63,714 nt of DNA from Polynucleobacter kasalickyi (GTDB taxonomy: Bacteria > Pseudomonadota > Gammaproteobacteria > Burkholderiales > Burkholderiaceae). The notes beneath the pieces are model-generated. The model did not search any database, was not told where the DNA came from, and saw nothing but the letters and a program-made list of their open reading frames with translations. The stretch spans positions 1 through 63,714 of the forward strand of contig NZ_FWXJ01000016.1 of the NCBI RefSeq assembly GCF_900176405.1, in the 5' to 3' direction. Made by a program: the position numbers and the translations under genes. Shown here piece after piece: positions 44,627 to 56,400 of this stretch (its first letter is position 1; each line of letters starts with the position of its first letter).

Positions 44627-45658
44627 TTAGGCTGAAATTTCCGTTGGTTTGCGCAGTGTATTCCGCTCAATGAAGTTAGACGGAATGACAATATGTTCGG
44701 GTTGGATTTCATGATGAATCTGTTTAATGAGAACATCCACAGTAGCCCGAACCATCTTGTCGACATCTTGACTAATGGTGGTCAACTGATAGCTTTGCCA
44801 GTTTGCTTGTGGAATATTATCAAAGCCAATCACTCCCACATCCTCTGGAATTCGCAAGTGGAGTTCTTCTCGAATTACATCCATCGTAGCAATCGCCATA
44901 TGATCATTCGCAACAAAAATTGCATCAGGGTGATCCTTGGAGCTAAAAAGTTCTCGAGTTGCAACTTTCGCCTGATTAAAGTCATATTGTCCCACCGATC
45001 TAAACTGCACATCAAGTCCATATTGCTTTAATCCGTCTTTCAACCCATCTTCACGCTGAATACTTGTTGAAGAGTTTTCAAGACCACTAATAAAACCTAT
45101 TTTTTTGTAACCACGCTCAGCAAGAACTTTCGCAATCAGGATTCCCCCAGTATAGTTATCAGAGGTGACGGAGCTTGTACTTACAAGACTCGATTGACTG
45201 ATCGAGGAAACGCGATTAAATAACACGACGGGCACACCAGAAGCAGCGCAACTCTGAGCAAGATTGGGCGATAAAGTTGCCGAAGCCATAATGATGCCAT
45301 CTACTTGATATTGCAAAATATCCATCAAGATGGAGTCTGCATCAAAATTATTCGTTTGACCGATAAAGAGTAAAACATGATATCCCTGCTTTTGCAGTTC
45401 TTGGCTGAGATTTTCAATCACCAGTGGATAAAATTGATTTTCTAGATAACTCATGACCAAAGCAATGATTCGACTTTGGTTGGTAGAAAGACTTCTTGCT
45501 ATAGCATTTGGGCGGTAACCCAACTCTTTCGCAGCAAGAAGTACTTTCGACCTAGTCTTTTCAGATACCGAGGCACCCGGTGTGAAACTGCGACTAACAG
45601 CAGATTGTGAAACATTGGCAAGTGCCGCAACATCCTGTGCCGTTGGTGCCGATTTCAT
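44627..45658 (-). CDS. LacI-family transcriptional regulator
   Basis: A 343-residue repressor-type protein: an N-terminal LacI helix-turn-helix (AQDVAALANVSQSAVSRSF at about 7-25), a hinge helix (GYRPNAIARSL) and a periplasmic-binding-like ligand domain (60-340). The start overlaps the end of the SDR gene by 4 bp, so it is the last gene of the HisD-like/SDR operon, and it probably represses that operon at the palindrome 47791-47806. Confidence 0.94.
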   Translation of the reverse strand: MKSAPTAQDVAALANVSQSAVSRSFTPGASVSEKTRSKVLLAAKELGYRPNAIARSLSTNQSRIIALVMSYLENQFYPLVIENLSQELQKQGYHVLLFIGQTNNFDADSILMDILQYQVDGIIMASATLSPNLAQSCAASGVPVVLFNRVSSISQSSLVSTSSVTSDNYTGGILIAKVLAERGYKKIGFISGLENSSTSIQREDGLKDGLKQYGLDVQFRSVGQYDFNQAKVATRELFSSKDHPDAIFVANDHMAIATMDVIREELHLRIPEDVGVIGFDNIPQANWQSYQLTTISQDVDKMVRATVDVLIKQIHHEIQPEHIVIPSNFIERNTLRKPTEISA

Positions 45659-46410
45659 GCAGCAGACCAGCCCCCATCAAGTACTAATGCGCTACCAGTG
45701 ATTAGGCTGGAAGCAGGACTAGCTAGGAAAACAATCGAGCCCATGATTTCATCTGGCTGCCCCAATCTGCCAAGCGCAATTTTATCAATCACCCAGGAGC
45801 GAAACGCCTTGTCTTCAAACATTGGTGCAGTCATATCCGTTTCAATAAAAGTCGGACAAATCGTATTGACTCGAATATTGGCTGTGCCTAACTCCCAAGC
45901 GAGTGCTTTAGTCATTCCCTCTAGTGCGTGCTTGCTGGCACAGTACAGGGTGCGACGTGGACTACCGACTAGACCCATTTGCGATGAAATGTTAATAATA
46001 GAACCTGGTAATTTAGCAGCAAGTAATTGTTGGGTCACTTTACGAGTCACATAAAAGGCTGCCTTGATATTTAAATCAAAAACAGCATCAATATCCTCGT
46101 TTTTGACATCCACCAAGTGCTTTGGCCGATTCATACCAGCATTATTAACGAGAATCTGAAATGGCTCACGCGCTCCTAATGAGGCATCGACCGCAATCGG
46201 ATCGGTAACATCTAGCTGCAAGATCTCGCATTCAAAACCTGCTTTTTTAAATTCTTCTGCAGCAGATTCTAAGGTCGCAATGGATCGTGCGGCTAGAGTA
46301 ACTTTCGCCCCGGCTTGCGCCAGGGCAATTGCAGCAAAAAATCCAATACCACGACTGCCACCAGTGACTAGGGCACGTTGTCCATCTACTCTAAAGTTAG
46401 GTGTTTGCAT
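45655..46410 (-). CDS. Short-chain dehydrogenase/reductase
   Basis: A 251-residue SDR with the nucleotide motif TGGSRGIG at 17-24, NNAGMNRP, and the catalytic YxxxK in YCASKHALEG. It is a classical NAD(P)-dependent alcohol or sugar-acid dehydrogenase. It lies 5 bp after the HisD-like gene and overlaps the LacI gene by 4 bp. Confidence 0.93.
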   Translation of the reverse strand: MQTPNFRVDGQRALVTGGSRGIGFFAAIALAQAGAKVTLAARSIATLESAAEEFKKAGFECEILQLDVTDPIAVDASLGAREPFQILVNNAGMNRPKHLVDVKNEDIDAVFDLNIKAAFYVTRKVTQQLLAAKLPGSIINISSQMGLVGSPRRTLYCASKHALEGMTKALAWELGTANIRVNTICPTFIETDMTAPMFEDKAFRSWVIDKIALGRLGQPDEIMGSIVFLASPASSLITGSALVLDGGWSAA

Positions 46411-46415
46411 GTGAA

Positions 46416-47738
46416 TTACTCACCCTTTGCAGCAACTGGTTGATACCAAGGCAAATCAGGACGATTACCATATCTACGAACACGAATATTCGCTTGCTCA
46501 CCGTGACCCGCAAAATTTTCCATATGGCACAAGCGTGAACAGTATTCACCCATCGTGGTGCTAGCCTCGTCAGTAAGTACCTTTTGATAAGTACAAGTTT
46601 TGATGAATTTACCTACCCATAAACCACCTGTATAACGGGCATTACGATTCGTTGGCAAGGTGTGGTTTGTACCAATGACCTTGTCACCATAACTTACGTT
46701 GGTTCTTGGTCCTAGAAAGAGAGCGCCGAAATTCGTCATATTATTGAGGAAGTAATCAGGGTCCTTCGTCATTACTTGCACGTGCTCAAAAGCTAATTCA
46801 TCTGCTTTTTGGAGCATTTCTTCATAAGTGTCGCAAACAATCACTTCGCCATAATCAGCCCAACTTTGCTGAGCAATTTTTGCGGTTGGCAAAATAGCTA
46901 ATTGACGCTCAACTTCTGCCATCGTTTCTTTCGCAAGCTTTTCACTATTGGTTAGCAAAATAGCAGGTGATGTTGGACCATGTTCAGCTTGGCCTAACAG
47001 ATCAACAGCACAAAGTTCACCGTCAACGGATTCATCTGCAATCACGAGTGTTTCAGTTGGGCCAGCGAATAAATCAATACCAACCCGACCATAGAGTTGG
47101 CGTTTTGCTTCTGCAACGAACATATTGCCTGGGCCAACTAACATATCTACGGGTGCAATACTTTGTGTGCCAACGGCCATTGCAACCACTGCTTGCACTC
47201 CGCCTAAAACATAAATCTCATCTGCGCCAGCCATCGACATCGCAGTCACAATAGCTGGGTGAGGGGCACCTTGAAAAGGAGGTGCTGTAGAAATTACTCG
47301 TTTAACACCTGCAACTTTTGCCGTTAATACACTCATATGAGCAGAAGCGAGTAATGGATATTTACCGCCTGGAATGTAACAACCGACAGCGTTTACTGGA
47401 ATATGTTTATGGCCAAGAATGACGCCAGGGTAAGTTTCAACTTCTACATCCTTCATGGAGTCTCTTTGAATTTGCGCAAAATTACGAACTTGCTTTTGCG
47501 CAAAGGTAATATCTTCAATTTCTCTCGGGGAGAGCGCTTTATACGCTTTTTCGATATCTGCTTGGCTTAAGCGAAAATCAGTTGGATCCCAATTATCGAA
47601 TTTTTTACTATATTCACGAACAGCAGAATCACCATTCGATTCAACGTCTTTAATGATTCCTTCAACAGTTTGACGAACTTTTGCGTCGTCATCTAAGCGG
47701 ACTTGCGCATCTTTACCGCGTTTCAGATACTTGATCAT
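46416..47738 (-). CDS. Histidinol-dehydrogenase-like enzyme (catabolic HisD paralogue, HpsN-like)
   Basis: A 440-residue protein with the HisD fold and zinc ligands (Gln and His in GQAEHGP, Asp in SYGDKVIG, His in FAGHGEQAN). HisD oxidises histidinol in two steps to histidine. But here the gene is the first of a LacI-regulated operon with an SDR, not with other his genes, so it is more likely a catabolic paralogue such as the sulfopropanediol dehydrogenases (HpsN) or other diol oxidases. A LacI-type operator lies in front. Confidence 0.85.
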   Translation of the reverse strand: MIKYLKRGKDAQVRLDDDAKVRQTVEGIIKDVESNGDSAVREYSKKFDNWDPTDFRLSQADIEKAYKALSPREIEDITFAQKQVRNFAQIQRDSMKDVEVETYPGVILGHKHIPVNAVGCYIPGGKYPLLASAHMSVLTAKVAGVKRVISTAPPFQGAPHPAIVTAMSMAGADEIYVLGGVQAVVAMAVGTQSIAPVDMLVGPGNMFVAEAKRQLYGRVGIDLFAGPTETLVIADESVDGELCAVDLLGQAEHGPTSPAILLTNSEKLAKETMAEVERQLAILPTAKIAQQSWADYGEVIVCDTYEEMLQKADELAFEHVQVMTKDPDYFLNNMTNFGALFLGPRTNVSYGDKVIGTNHTLPTNRNARYTGGLWVGKFIKTCTYQKVLTDEASTTMGEYCSRLCHMENFAGHGEQANIRVRRYGNRPDLPWYQPVAAKGE

Positions 47739-48140
47739 TTTGTTAGCTCCTAGGTTTAATGAATAATAATTTTTTTCAAGTATATCGTATTTGCATGCGT
47801 ATGCAAAAAAAAGAATTTTGTATCGATGATTATCTTTATTTTGTAACTAAATTAATTTATTGCAACGTGGAATTGGAACGAATTTGGTAACAATATGATC
47901 TAGAAGAGGATTAAATAGACAAGATGAATACGAGGATGGTTAGCGGATGTTTGAAATTTTTTTGTAGTAATATGTTTTAAAAGTGATCTTCCCCAACCTG
48001 AAAATTCTACATATTCAGGCTTTGCTTGCAAAAATAAAACATAAAAAATCAAGCGTTAAGGTACCAACTTTTAATTTTGGTAGAAACCGTAACATCGGTG
48101 ATTTACTATTTTTTTATCTAAAAATTCAACATTTTCATTT
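47739..48140. other. Divergent promoter region with operator
   Basis: 402 bp between the HisD-like operon (minus) and the TpsB gene (plus). It carries the LacI-type palindrome at 47791-47806 and AT-rich promoter sequence. No gene of its own is supported. Confidence 0.5.
47791..47806 (-). promoter_or_regulatory. LacI-family operator
   Basis: TTGCATGCGTATGCAA is an imperfect palindrome with 6-bp arms (TTGCAT/ATGCAA) and a 4-bp centre, 53 bp upstream of the HisD-like start. Its size and symmetry suit a LacI-family dimer, and the operon ends with a LacI gene. Confidence 0.65.
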
Positions 48141-49865
48141 ATGCAATCACCTTTTGTTTATAAATTTGCATCATTGGGTTTAGTTATCAGTGGTGTTTTA
48201 AGTCCGAATGTTTATGCTCAAGATGCTGGAGCATTACAGCAGCAATTACAACGCGAGGCAGAACGTAATCGGCAGCAACAAAGCGTGGAGCCAATAGAGC
48301 CCAAAAAGGAATCTGCGCCAACACCCTCTGAACAACCAGCAGAGAAAATTCAAGTAAATGGCTTTAGTGTGAGTGGCGTCAGTTTAATCAGTCAGGGAAC
48401 TGTTCAAGAAGCATTAAAAAACTTTAGTGGTAGAGAACTAACTTTTGCGCAGATTGAAGAAGCTGGGAATGCCATCACTAATATATATACAAAAGTTGGA
48501 CGCGTCGCTACAGCAGTGATTCCTCCCCAAGAAGTGAAAGACGGCATCATTGAAATTAAAATTTTGGAGGGGACAGTCGAGGCGATCACTATCGAAAATG
48601 AATCTGAAACAGGTCAGTCTCGTTTAAAACCAGAGGTTGCAAGAGGATTCATTAAAAATGGTAATCAGATTGGTGATTTCATCGATTTCCCTAAGTTACA
48701 ACGAAGTCTTATTCTGCTCAATGAGCTACCCGGCGTGTCAGCCGAGGGTGGACTCTTGCCAGGTCAGAAAGATGGAGGTAGTAATATTCAGGTAAAACTA
48801 AAAGATAACGCCCTCATTAGTGGTCGCGTGGACTTTTCTAACCATGGAGCTGCAAGTACTGGCGTGCCCCAAGTCATTGGTGGTTTTAATTTAAACAATC
48901 CCTTTGGAATGGGTGATCAGATTGTATTAGATGCAATTGGTTCCCAAGGCGCAATTTATGGGGCAGTTAAGTTTTGGATGCCTGTTGGAAATGATGGATG
49001 GAGAATTGGTTTTGGTGGTTCGCAACTTACTTACTATGGTTTAGAGAGTTTTTCAGCAACTCCAACGAATGGCGATGCTTCTACTTATGGTGTCTATGCG
49101 TCCTATGCATTAGAGAGAAACGGCGCTGAAAGTCAAAATTTAAGTTTTGGCTTAGAAAACCGTGATTACTTAAACTATGTGAAAGGATTAGAGGCAAGTA
49201 AATACAGTATCACGAGTTTTAATATGGGATGGTCCGGCACAAAAATGCTGGATAAGAACTCCCTCAACTATTCAGTCACTGGTACTGTTGGTAATTTATT
49301 CATTCGTAACTCGCAACAACTCGTCTCTGATCAATCGCCAACTGGACCTTTCACGGCGGGAACCTATGAAAAGTTGAACGTTTATCTAGGTTATTTAAGT
49401 CCACTCCCTATTGAGATGACGAACGTTTTGATTTCAGTGAATGCCCAAGTCTCAAGTCGTAATTTGAATTCTTCTGAGCAACTGTATATTGGAGGGCCTT
49501 ATGGTGTTAGGGCTTACCCAATTGCCCAAGGTGGTGGCGCACAAGGAATCGTGACTTCAGCTGAAGTTATTCATACTTATCCTAGTCAATTGCAGCTTAG
49601 TATATTTTTTGATATGGGCGTGGTTCAACAATATCTCAGCCAATGGAGTACAACGCTCCAAGGTTTAACTAATGCTGATAACGCTTATGCTGTCTATGCT
49701 GCAGGATTTGGGGCAAAGTATAACTTTAACAATTTTCAGCTGCAAGGCACAGTTGCATTTCGGGTAGGACAAAATCCCCTACTTAATGCAGATGGTGCTC
49801 AACTGAATACTGATAACCAATACAGAACAGTACAAGCGTGGATTAGGGGTAACTATTATTTTTAA
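48141..49865 (+). CDS. TpsB-type outer-membrane secretion pore (ShlB/FhaC/HecB family)
   Basis: A 574-residue protein with a signal peptide (cleavage near NVYAQDAG), a Gln/Glu-rich linker (about 30-65), a POTRA domain (about 70-150), and a C-terminal 16-strand barrel region (about 215-574). The L6 loop motif of the TpsB/Omp85 superfamily is present as GPYGVRAYP. It exports the TpsA exoprotein whose gene starts 574 bp downstream. A terminator-like hairpin lies between the two genes, so they may have separate promoters. Confidence 0.95.
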   Translation: MQSPFVYKFASLGLVISGVLSPNVYAQDAGALQQQLQREAERNRQQQSVEPIEPKKESAPTPSEQPAEKIQVNGFSVSGVSLISQGTVQEALKNFSGRELTFAQIEEAGNAITNIYTKVGRVATAVIPPQEVKDGIIEIKILEGTVEAITIENESETGQSRLKPEVARGFIKNGNQIGDFIDFPKLQRSLILLNELPGVSAEGGLLPGQKDGGSNIQVKLKDNALISGRVDFSNHGAASTGVPQVIGGFNLNNPFGMGDQIVLDAIGSQGAIYGAVKFWMPVGNDGWRIGFGGSQLTYYGLESFSATPTNGDASTYGVYASYALERNGAESQNLSFGLENRDYLNYVKGLEASKYSITSFNMGWSGTKMLDKNSLNYSVTGTVGNLFIRNSQQLVSDQSPTGPFTAGTYEKLNVYLGYLSPLPIEMTNVLISVNAQVSSRNLNSSEQLYIGGPYGVRAYPIAQGGGAQGIVTSAEVIHTYPSQLQLSIFFDMGVVQQYLSQWSTTLQGLTNADNAYAVYAAGFGAKYNFNNFQLQGTVAFRVGQNPLLNADGAQLNTDNQYRTVQAWIRGNYYF

Positions 49866-50216
49866 TTTAGCAATTAATCAAAATTAGTTACGGAAAAATG
49901 AAGGGGTTGCAAGAGAACTTTAAACTTACTTCAATTGAGGTACTAAGGTTTTAACTCACTTTAGGTGAATAACACCTATCTACTGCAACCTCAATGATGC
50001 TTTTCGGCCTCTTCAGTGAATGTTGCCGAGTAAGCCCCATCAAATTAGCGCATTCGACAAAAGACATCGAATGCGGCAAAAGAACTTTGAAGTCTAACGT
50101 TCTAATCAAAAAAATCCAATACGGAAACACATCAAGATTAGCAAAATATATTAATTTCAACCAATTTTAAATGGTAGATAAATACTATTTAAAAGAGTAG
50201 AAAAAATTATGCAATT

Positions 50217-50250
50217 GCTCAAAAACACCTACCTTTGGGTGTATTTTTTG
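50217..50250 (+). terminator. Intrinsic terminator-like hairpin
   Basis: ACACC pairs with GGTGT (50225-50229 and 50238-50242), flanked by an A-run before and TTTTTT after. It lies between tpsB and tpsA and could end the tpsB transcript or attenuate read-through into tpsA. Confidence 0.55.
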
Positions 50251-50408
50251 AATGGGCATGTTTTTAGAATACTAAAACTTATGACCTAAACGGGTTGCGC
50301 TCGTAAAAAAAATGCTGATCCTTCTGAGTGTCATGAGAATTATTTAACAAAATTTTTTTAATTTAATTTGCATACAACTATAAATTCCTCTCTAACTAGG
50401 AGTCATAG

Positions 50409-50434
50409 TCCTTTCACTGTCAAAGGTGATAGGA
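50409..50434 (+). promoter_or_regulatory. Hairpin covering the tpsA ribosome binding site
   Basis: TCCT and TCAC (50409-50417) can pair with GTGA and AGGA (50426-50434) with one T-T mismatch around an 8-nt loop. The AGGA is part of the Shine-Dalgarno AGGAG before the ATG at 50440, so the stem would hide it. A translational switch for the giant exoprotein is possible. Confidence 0.5.
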
Positions 50435-50439
50435 GTAGG

Positions 50440-53400
50440 ATGTTGCACTTCAAATTAGCATTAATCATTAGTAGTTTGTTTGCAACTTCAAGTGCTATTG
50501 CCGCGCCTTTAGCAACAAATGCATTACCGACAGGTGGAGTTCTGATTGCAGGTCAGGCCGTTATTGCCCAATCGGGTAATGTGATGAATATCAATCAAAG
50601 TTCCCAAAATGCGGTGATTAACTGGAATAGTTTTAATGTAGGCTCTAGTGCAAAAGTAAACTTCAATCAACCAAATTCAAATTCCGCAACTTTAAATGTT
50701 GTAAATGGTTCGTCAAAATCAATGATTGATGGAGCAGTTAATGCAAATGGTCAGGTTATTTTTACTAATCAAAATGGTGTTGTATTTGGTAAAAATGCTG
50801 AAGTAAATGTCGGTGGTATGGTTGCAACTACCATGAATATTAATCAAGATGAATTTATGTCCGGAAATATGAAGCAAACATATTCCGGAAATGTTAATAG
50901 CTCAGCTAAAGTTATTAATAAAGGAAAAATAACTGGTAATAACATTAATAGTTATATTGCTTTAATGGCACCAGAAGTTAGAAATGAAGGCATTATTACC
51001 GCTACATTATCTGGAGCAAATGCAATTGCTTTAGTTTCTGGTCAAAAAGTTACGTTAACATTTAATGACCAACAGTTAGTTAATGTTTATGTTGATGCTT
51101 CAAGTATTAACTCTCTGATTCAAAATAAGCGATTAATCCAAGTAGAAGGTGGAAACATTATTATTGCAGCAAATTCTGCACAGGCACTCAGAAACTCTGT
51201 AGTACAAAATTCAGGAACTATTTCTGCTTCAGGAATTAATAAAGAGGGTGGAGTGATTACCTTAGTTGGTAATAAAGTTGTTCAAGCAGGTATTATCGAA
51301 TCAAATTCGACCACTTCAACTGGTGGTCAGATTAATATTACTGGTAATGAGGTTAATTTAACGAGTCAATCTCAAACTACGGCTACTGGCACAACAGGTG
51401 GTGGTCAGATTTTTATTGGTAAATCAAATAATCATTCATCTTTAACTCAAGTTAATGCCAAAACAGTAATTATTGATAAGGGTGCTGTAATTGATGTATC
51501 TGCTTCAAAAAATGGCAATGGTGGCATGATTCAAGTGTGGTCAGAGCAGGTAACGACAGTTGCAGGTGCATTGAGTGCTAAAGGTGGTTTACTTTCTGGT
51601 AATGGCGGTACGATTGATAACAGTTCTGTTGGTAAAGTTATTTATGGAACGGGATTGTTGGTTGATACAACAGCACCAAAGGGAAAGATTGGTAACTGGA
51701 TCACACAAATAACGATTGACCAAAACGCTGCCTCAGTGATCTCCAATGCCCTGATAACAACCAATGTTACTTTGGATGCCACCCTTGCTTCCTGCGGTGG
51801 ATTCGGAACTTGTGTGCAAAGTAGTGTGCCCAGCATAACTTTTTTAGCTGGCGCTGATATCTTTTCTCAAAATCAATTGACCTCCTTGTCCTTAAATGCA
51901 GTGGCTGGGACAATCAACATTAATAACAATATTACGGCGGGGGCCGTTTATGCCGTTGCTCAAGCAATTAATGTAAATGGCTCTATCAATACTAATGGTG
52001 GATCGAGTTCAAATATTTACTTAGCTGGTGCAATGATTAATCTATTAGGTAATATTAATAGTAATGGCAACGGTAATAATAGTGGTTCAAATAATTCAAC
52101 TTCATTAAATTTATCAAATGCCAATACGGGTAATAATCGCCGTAATGGCCAAAATGGATTAATTGCAGATAACGTTACTTATACTTCTTCAGGTGGAACT
52201 ATTAACGTTATTTCTAGTGGAGATATTAATGTAGGTTCTAATAGTTATATTTCTGCTAACGGTATTAATGGTGGAACGATTAATATCGTTTCAACTTCTG
52301 GTAATGTTAATAATAACGGTATTATTGATTCCATTGGTAAGGTAAATAATGGTGGTAACGTTGCCATTGTTGGTAAAACCCAAACGGATATTATTGGCGC
52401 TTTAATTAGTTCGGAAGGTTTATCTCAAGGTGGTGTTATTAATTTGGGTCAGATTAATAATCTAAGTAATGGTTCTACTTTAGCTCCCCCAGCAACGGCA
52501 CCTCCTTCATTAATAGTTTTTGTTAATAATGCAGTTGTAACAGCAGTAGATTCAAATAATAGTATTACTTCAAGTATTATCAAAATAAATAGCCAAAGCG
52601 CTATTAATTCACCAAACGGCAAAATCGTCGTATTCGGTAATCAAATCCAAATTAATCATTCCAGTATCACAACTACTAATGGCTCAATTGCAATTGGACG
52701 TCAAGCTTTTGCTAAAGGTGCATTAAGTTCATCAACTTTTATCTTTAATTCAAACCTAACTGGTACGAATGTTGAGACCTCAGGTGAAGCATTAAGTATC
52801 AGTGGTGTAAATGTGCATGCAAGTGGGGAGTGGTTGCTTGATCCAACCAATGTGACGATTTCGGCTGCAACCACTACCGGTGGAGTTGCTGCAACAGGTT
52901 CTAACTACAACGCTAATATCGCTGCATTTGCTGCGCAAGCAGGTGTTTCTAATATTAATACTGCGGATATTCAAAATGCAATTAACGCAGGTACTTCCGT
53001 CACTATTTCTGCAACTGGTACGATTACCCAATCAGCAGCGTTGACGTTTGCAAATAGCACAGCCCCAGCAACTTTAACAATTGATAACACCAGTGGTACT
53101 GCTCAAAATATTAGTCTTGCCGCCATTACAACAACTGGCACAGCCACCACGAGCCTAGTTGTTAAAGCATCCGGTACCATTTCAGCGACGGGCGCAATCA
53201 CAGCCTCAGGCACAGGGCCATTAAATGTATCCATGCAATCTTTCTATAATTCAAATGCGGCAGGTTCAGGTTCTGGTGCCAACATTTATATCGTTGGCAA
53301 CATCACGACCAAGGGCGGATTTATTGCCTTAGATGGTACCGGGGGCTCCATTTCTGCTGTAGGTGTAATTACCAAAGGAACCATTGTCAACGGTACTGTT

Positions 53401-56400
53401 GCGCTGGGGTCTGGTGGTGTCGTTTTCAACACCACATCGACAGCAACTACCAGTGTAAGCTCAAACACAACCGGTGGAAATTTTGCAGTTACATCATCAA
53501 ATAGTCTAGTGCCTAGCTTTGGCCCAAATGGGGCTTGGTATATTGGTGGTTCGGTTGATATTAATACCTATGCTACCGGAACAGCATTATGGGGAGGCTT
53601 TGTAACTAACCTCTATTCCGCCAATTCTCCTATCGCTGCGGTTGGTAATCTCAACATTACAGCAAGCAACAGTTCGGGTTCAACTACAAGTGGCCGAGGA
53701 ATCATCGATATCACGTCAACTTTGACATCATATGCTGGCTCTGTAAATCTTACTTCCACAGGCACTGGGTCATCAACGGCACCGGGGGTTAATGGTGCAG
53801 CTGCTATTTCGGGTGCTACGGGTGTTAATATTATCAATAACAATTTAGTAGGTACTGGTGTTATTAATACTGGAACAATTACTAGTTCATCCGGTCCGGT
53901 AACCATTAATAGTAATTCTACTAGCACTGGCGTTGCTGTGAATCAGAGTGGAAATATCTCTGCAGGAGCGGGCGTCACTATTACAGGTACTTCTGCTACA
54001 GCAACAACGGTAGTAAATCTTGGCTCTGCTACTATTACCAATACAACTGGCAATATTGCTATCACTGGCAATGATAGTGCTGCTGGCAGCAATACCGGTA
54101 TCAGTTCCACTGGCGCTATTAACCAAAGTGCGAATGGTGGAACGATATTATTCACAAGTAATAACATCATTAATCAAACAGGGGCAATAACACTCGCTGC
54201 TAATACAAGTGGCACAATCTCAAGCGTTACTTACGATACTACTAGCGGAAATAAAAGTTCTGCAATTACAACTGGGGCGTTAACGCTAACTGGTGGTATG
54301 AGTGCTTCGAATACCGCTATTAACTATACTGTAATTACGTCGGGTGCTCCGATTACGGTTGGGGCGGTAACAGTACCTGGCTATATTCTTTTAGATAACA
54401 CTTATGGTGGCGCATCTCCGGTTAGCGGTGGGGTAACTCAGGCGAATGCAACAACCGGGACTGCAGTTACTGTTGGTGGTGCTCTAACATCTGGTGCTTA
54501 CGCTGGTGGGAATGCTATTACGATTAATGCGATTGCTGGTACCGCTGGTGTTGGTATTAATGACAGTTTAACGACTAACAATCTAACCGCAATTGTTGGT
54601 AATATTTCCCTAAATTCCACCACGTCTACTGGGGCTGGTATTACCTATGCAAGTCCAATGACAGCAACTTCAGGATCTGTCAGCATTACTGGAACTTCAA
54701 CAACTGGAGCTACGATTGTTGCAACCGGAGCAATTACTGGTTTAGGCATTTCTGTGAACGGTACAGCAACTACTGCTGCAACAATTACTAGTCTTGGTGC
54801 GATGACGGTGAATGGTCTCTATGTTGCTGGCACTAATGCTGCTCCAAGTTTTATTTCTAATACGAATGGTACTTACATTGGCACCATTGCGACATTACCA
54901 ACTCTGACATCTGCAGCAATTGCAGGAACCAATGCGGGACTAACTGGCAATATTCAAAGTGCAACGGTAGTTTATGCAATGGCAGGCAACACTGCAACCA
55001 ATGCGAACTATTTACTAGGTTGGGGAGCTGCAGCTGCACCACTCACACGAATAGTTCAATTAAACCTTCAATTGGTTGGTGGTCAATTAATAGCAACAGA
55101 GCTAGCTGCAAAAACAAGCGTGACAGCATTAACCACAGGCGCTGGTACAAACATTAATACGCTGTGGACTGGGGGAACAGTTGCAACGACCCAATCAACT
55201 TCTTTAGCAACGGCTGGTTACGGGATTGCTAACATTGGATTTAGTGGATCACCTGTATTTACAAACTCTGCATCTGGCGATATCGTTGTTAACGGAACAG
55301 GTACAGCCGGCGGCAATACTGGTATTACGCAGACTGGTGCTATTACGCAAAATGCCAGTGGCGGAAATATCACCTTTACTTCAAATAATAAAATTGCTCA
55401 AGCGGGAGCGATTACTTTAGTTGCCAATACAAGTGGTACTTCCTCAGCCATTACCTATGACACAACAAGCGGTAATCAAAATAGTACTATTGCTACAGGT
55501 GCCTTAAGTCTTGGGGCTGGAACTAGTAGTTCAGCAATCAATTATGTTGTGAAATCATCTGGATCCGCTTTAAACATCGCTGCTACTAGTGTTCCTGGTT
55601 CTATCTTAGTAGACAACACTAATAATGGAGTTACCTTAGCTGCGAATGCAACAACGGGCACAGCAATCACAGTTAGCGGCGCATTAACATCAGGATCTTT
55701 AGCAGGTGCTAATGCAATTACTCTCAAGGCAATCGCTGGCACTGCAGGTATCGGAATCAATGATGCGGCTGCCACTGATAATTTAACTGCGTCAGTTGGA
55801 AATATTTCGTTAATTTCAACAACCTCAACCGGTGCTGGAATTACTTATAGCAGCCCAATCACAGCGACCTCTGGTAATGTCATCCTAACGGGCACATCAA
55901 CTACTGGTGCAACTATTGCAACCACTGGCTTAATTACAGCAAACTCCATTACTGTGACTGGGAACGCTACAACTGCTGCAACGGTCGTATCTTTAGGAGC
56001 AATGACGATCAATGCAGGCGGCGGTGATATTTCAGTGACTGGTAATGATAGTACCGCAGGAGCTAATAACGGTATTACACAAACAGGTGCTATTACTGAT
56101 AATGCCAGTGGCGGCAACATCAGTTTCATTTCAAATAACAAGATTGCTCAGTCTGGAGCTATTGCATTAGTTGCTAATGCTTCCGGTACAGCTGCCAATG
56201 TTACGTATGACACAACAAGTGGTAATTACCTATCAATCTTAGCGAATGGGGCTATCTCTATTACTGGCTCTAGTACAAGTCCAATTAACTTTATTGCTAA
56301 AACAAATGGAGCTGCTATTAGCTCAACAGCAATAACGATGCCAGGATACATTCGTATAGATAATACTTGCTACGGTTGTACTACGGCTGGCGTTTCTGAT

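Larger units (their letters stand above)
49866..50439. other. Long gap between tpsB and tpsA, with leader structures
   Basis: 574 bp with no supported gene. It holds a terminator-like hairpin (50217-50250) and, just before tpsA, a hairpin that covers its ribosome binding site (50409-50434). A minus-strand frame at 49951-50160 has no recognisable features. Confidence 0.5.

Noticed and set aside
47983..48183. Short frame overlapping the start of tpsB
   Set aside because: It overlaps the TpsB signal peptide in another frame and has no features.
49951..50160. Minus-strand frame of 69 codons between tpsB and tpsA
   Set aside because: No recognisable domain. It lies in the likely leader of tpsA.
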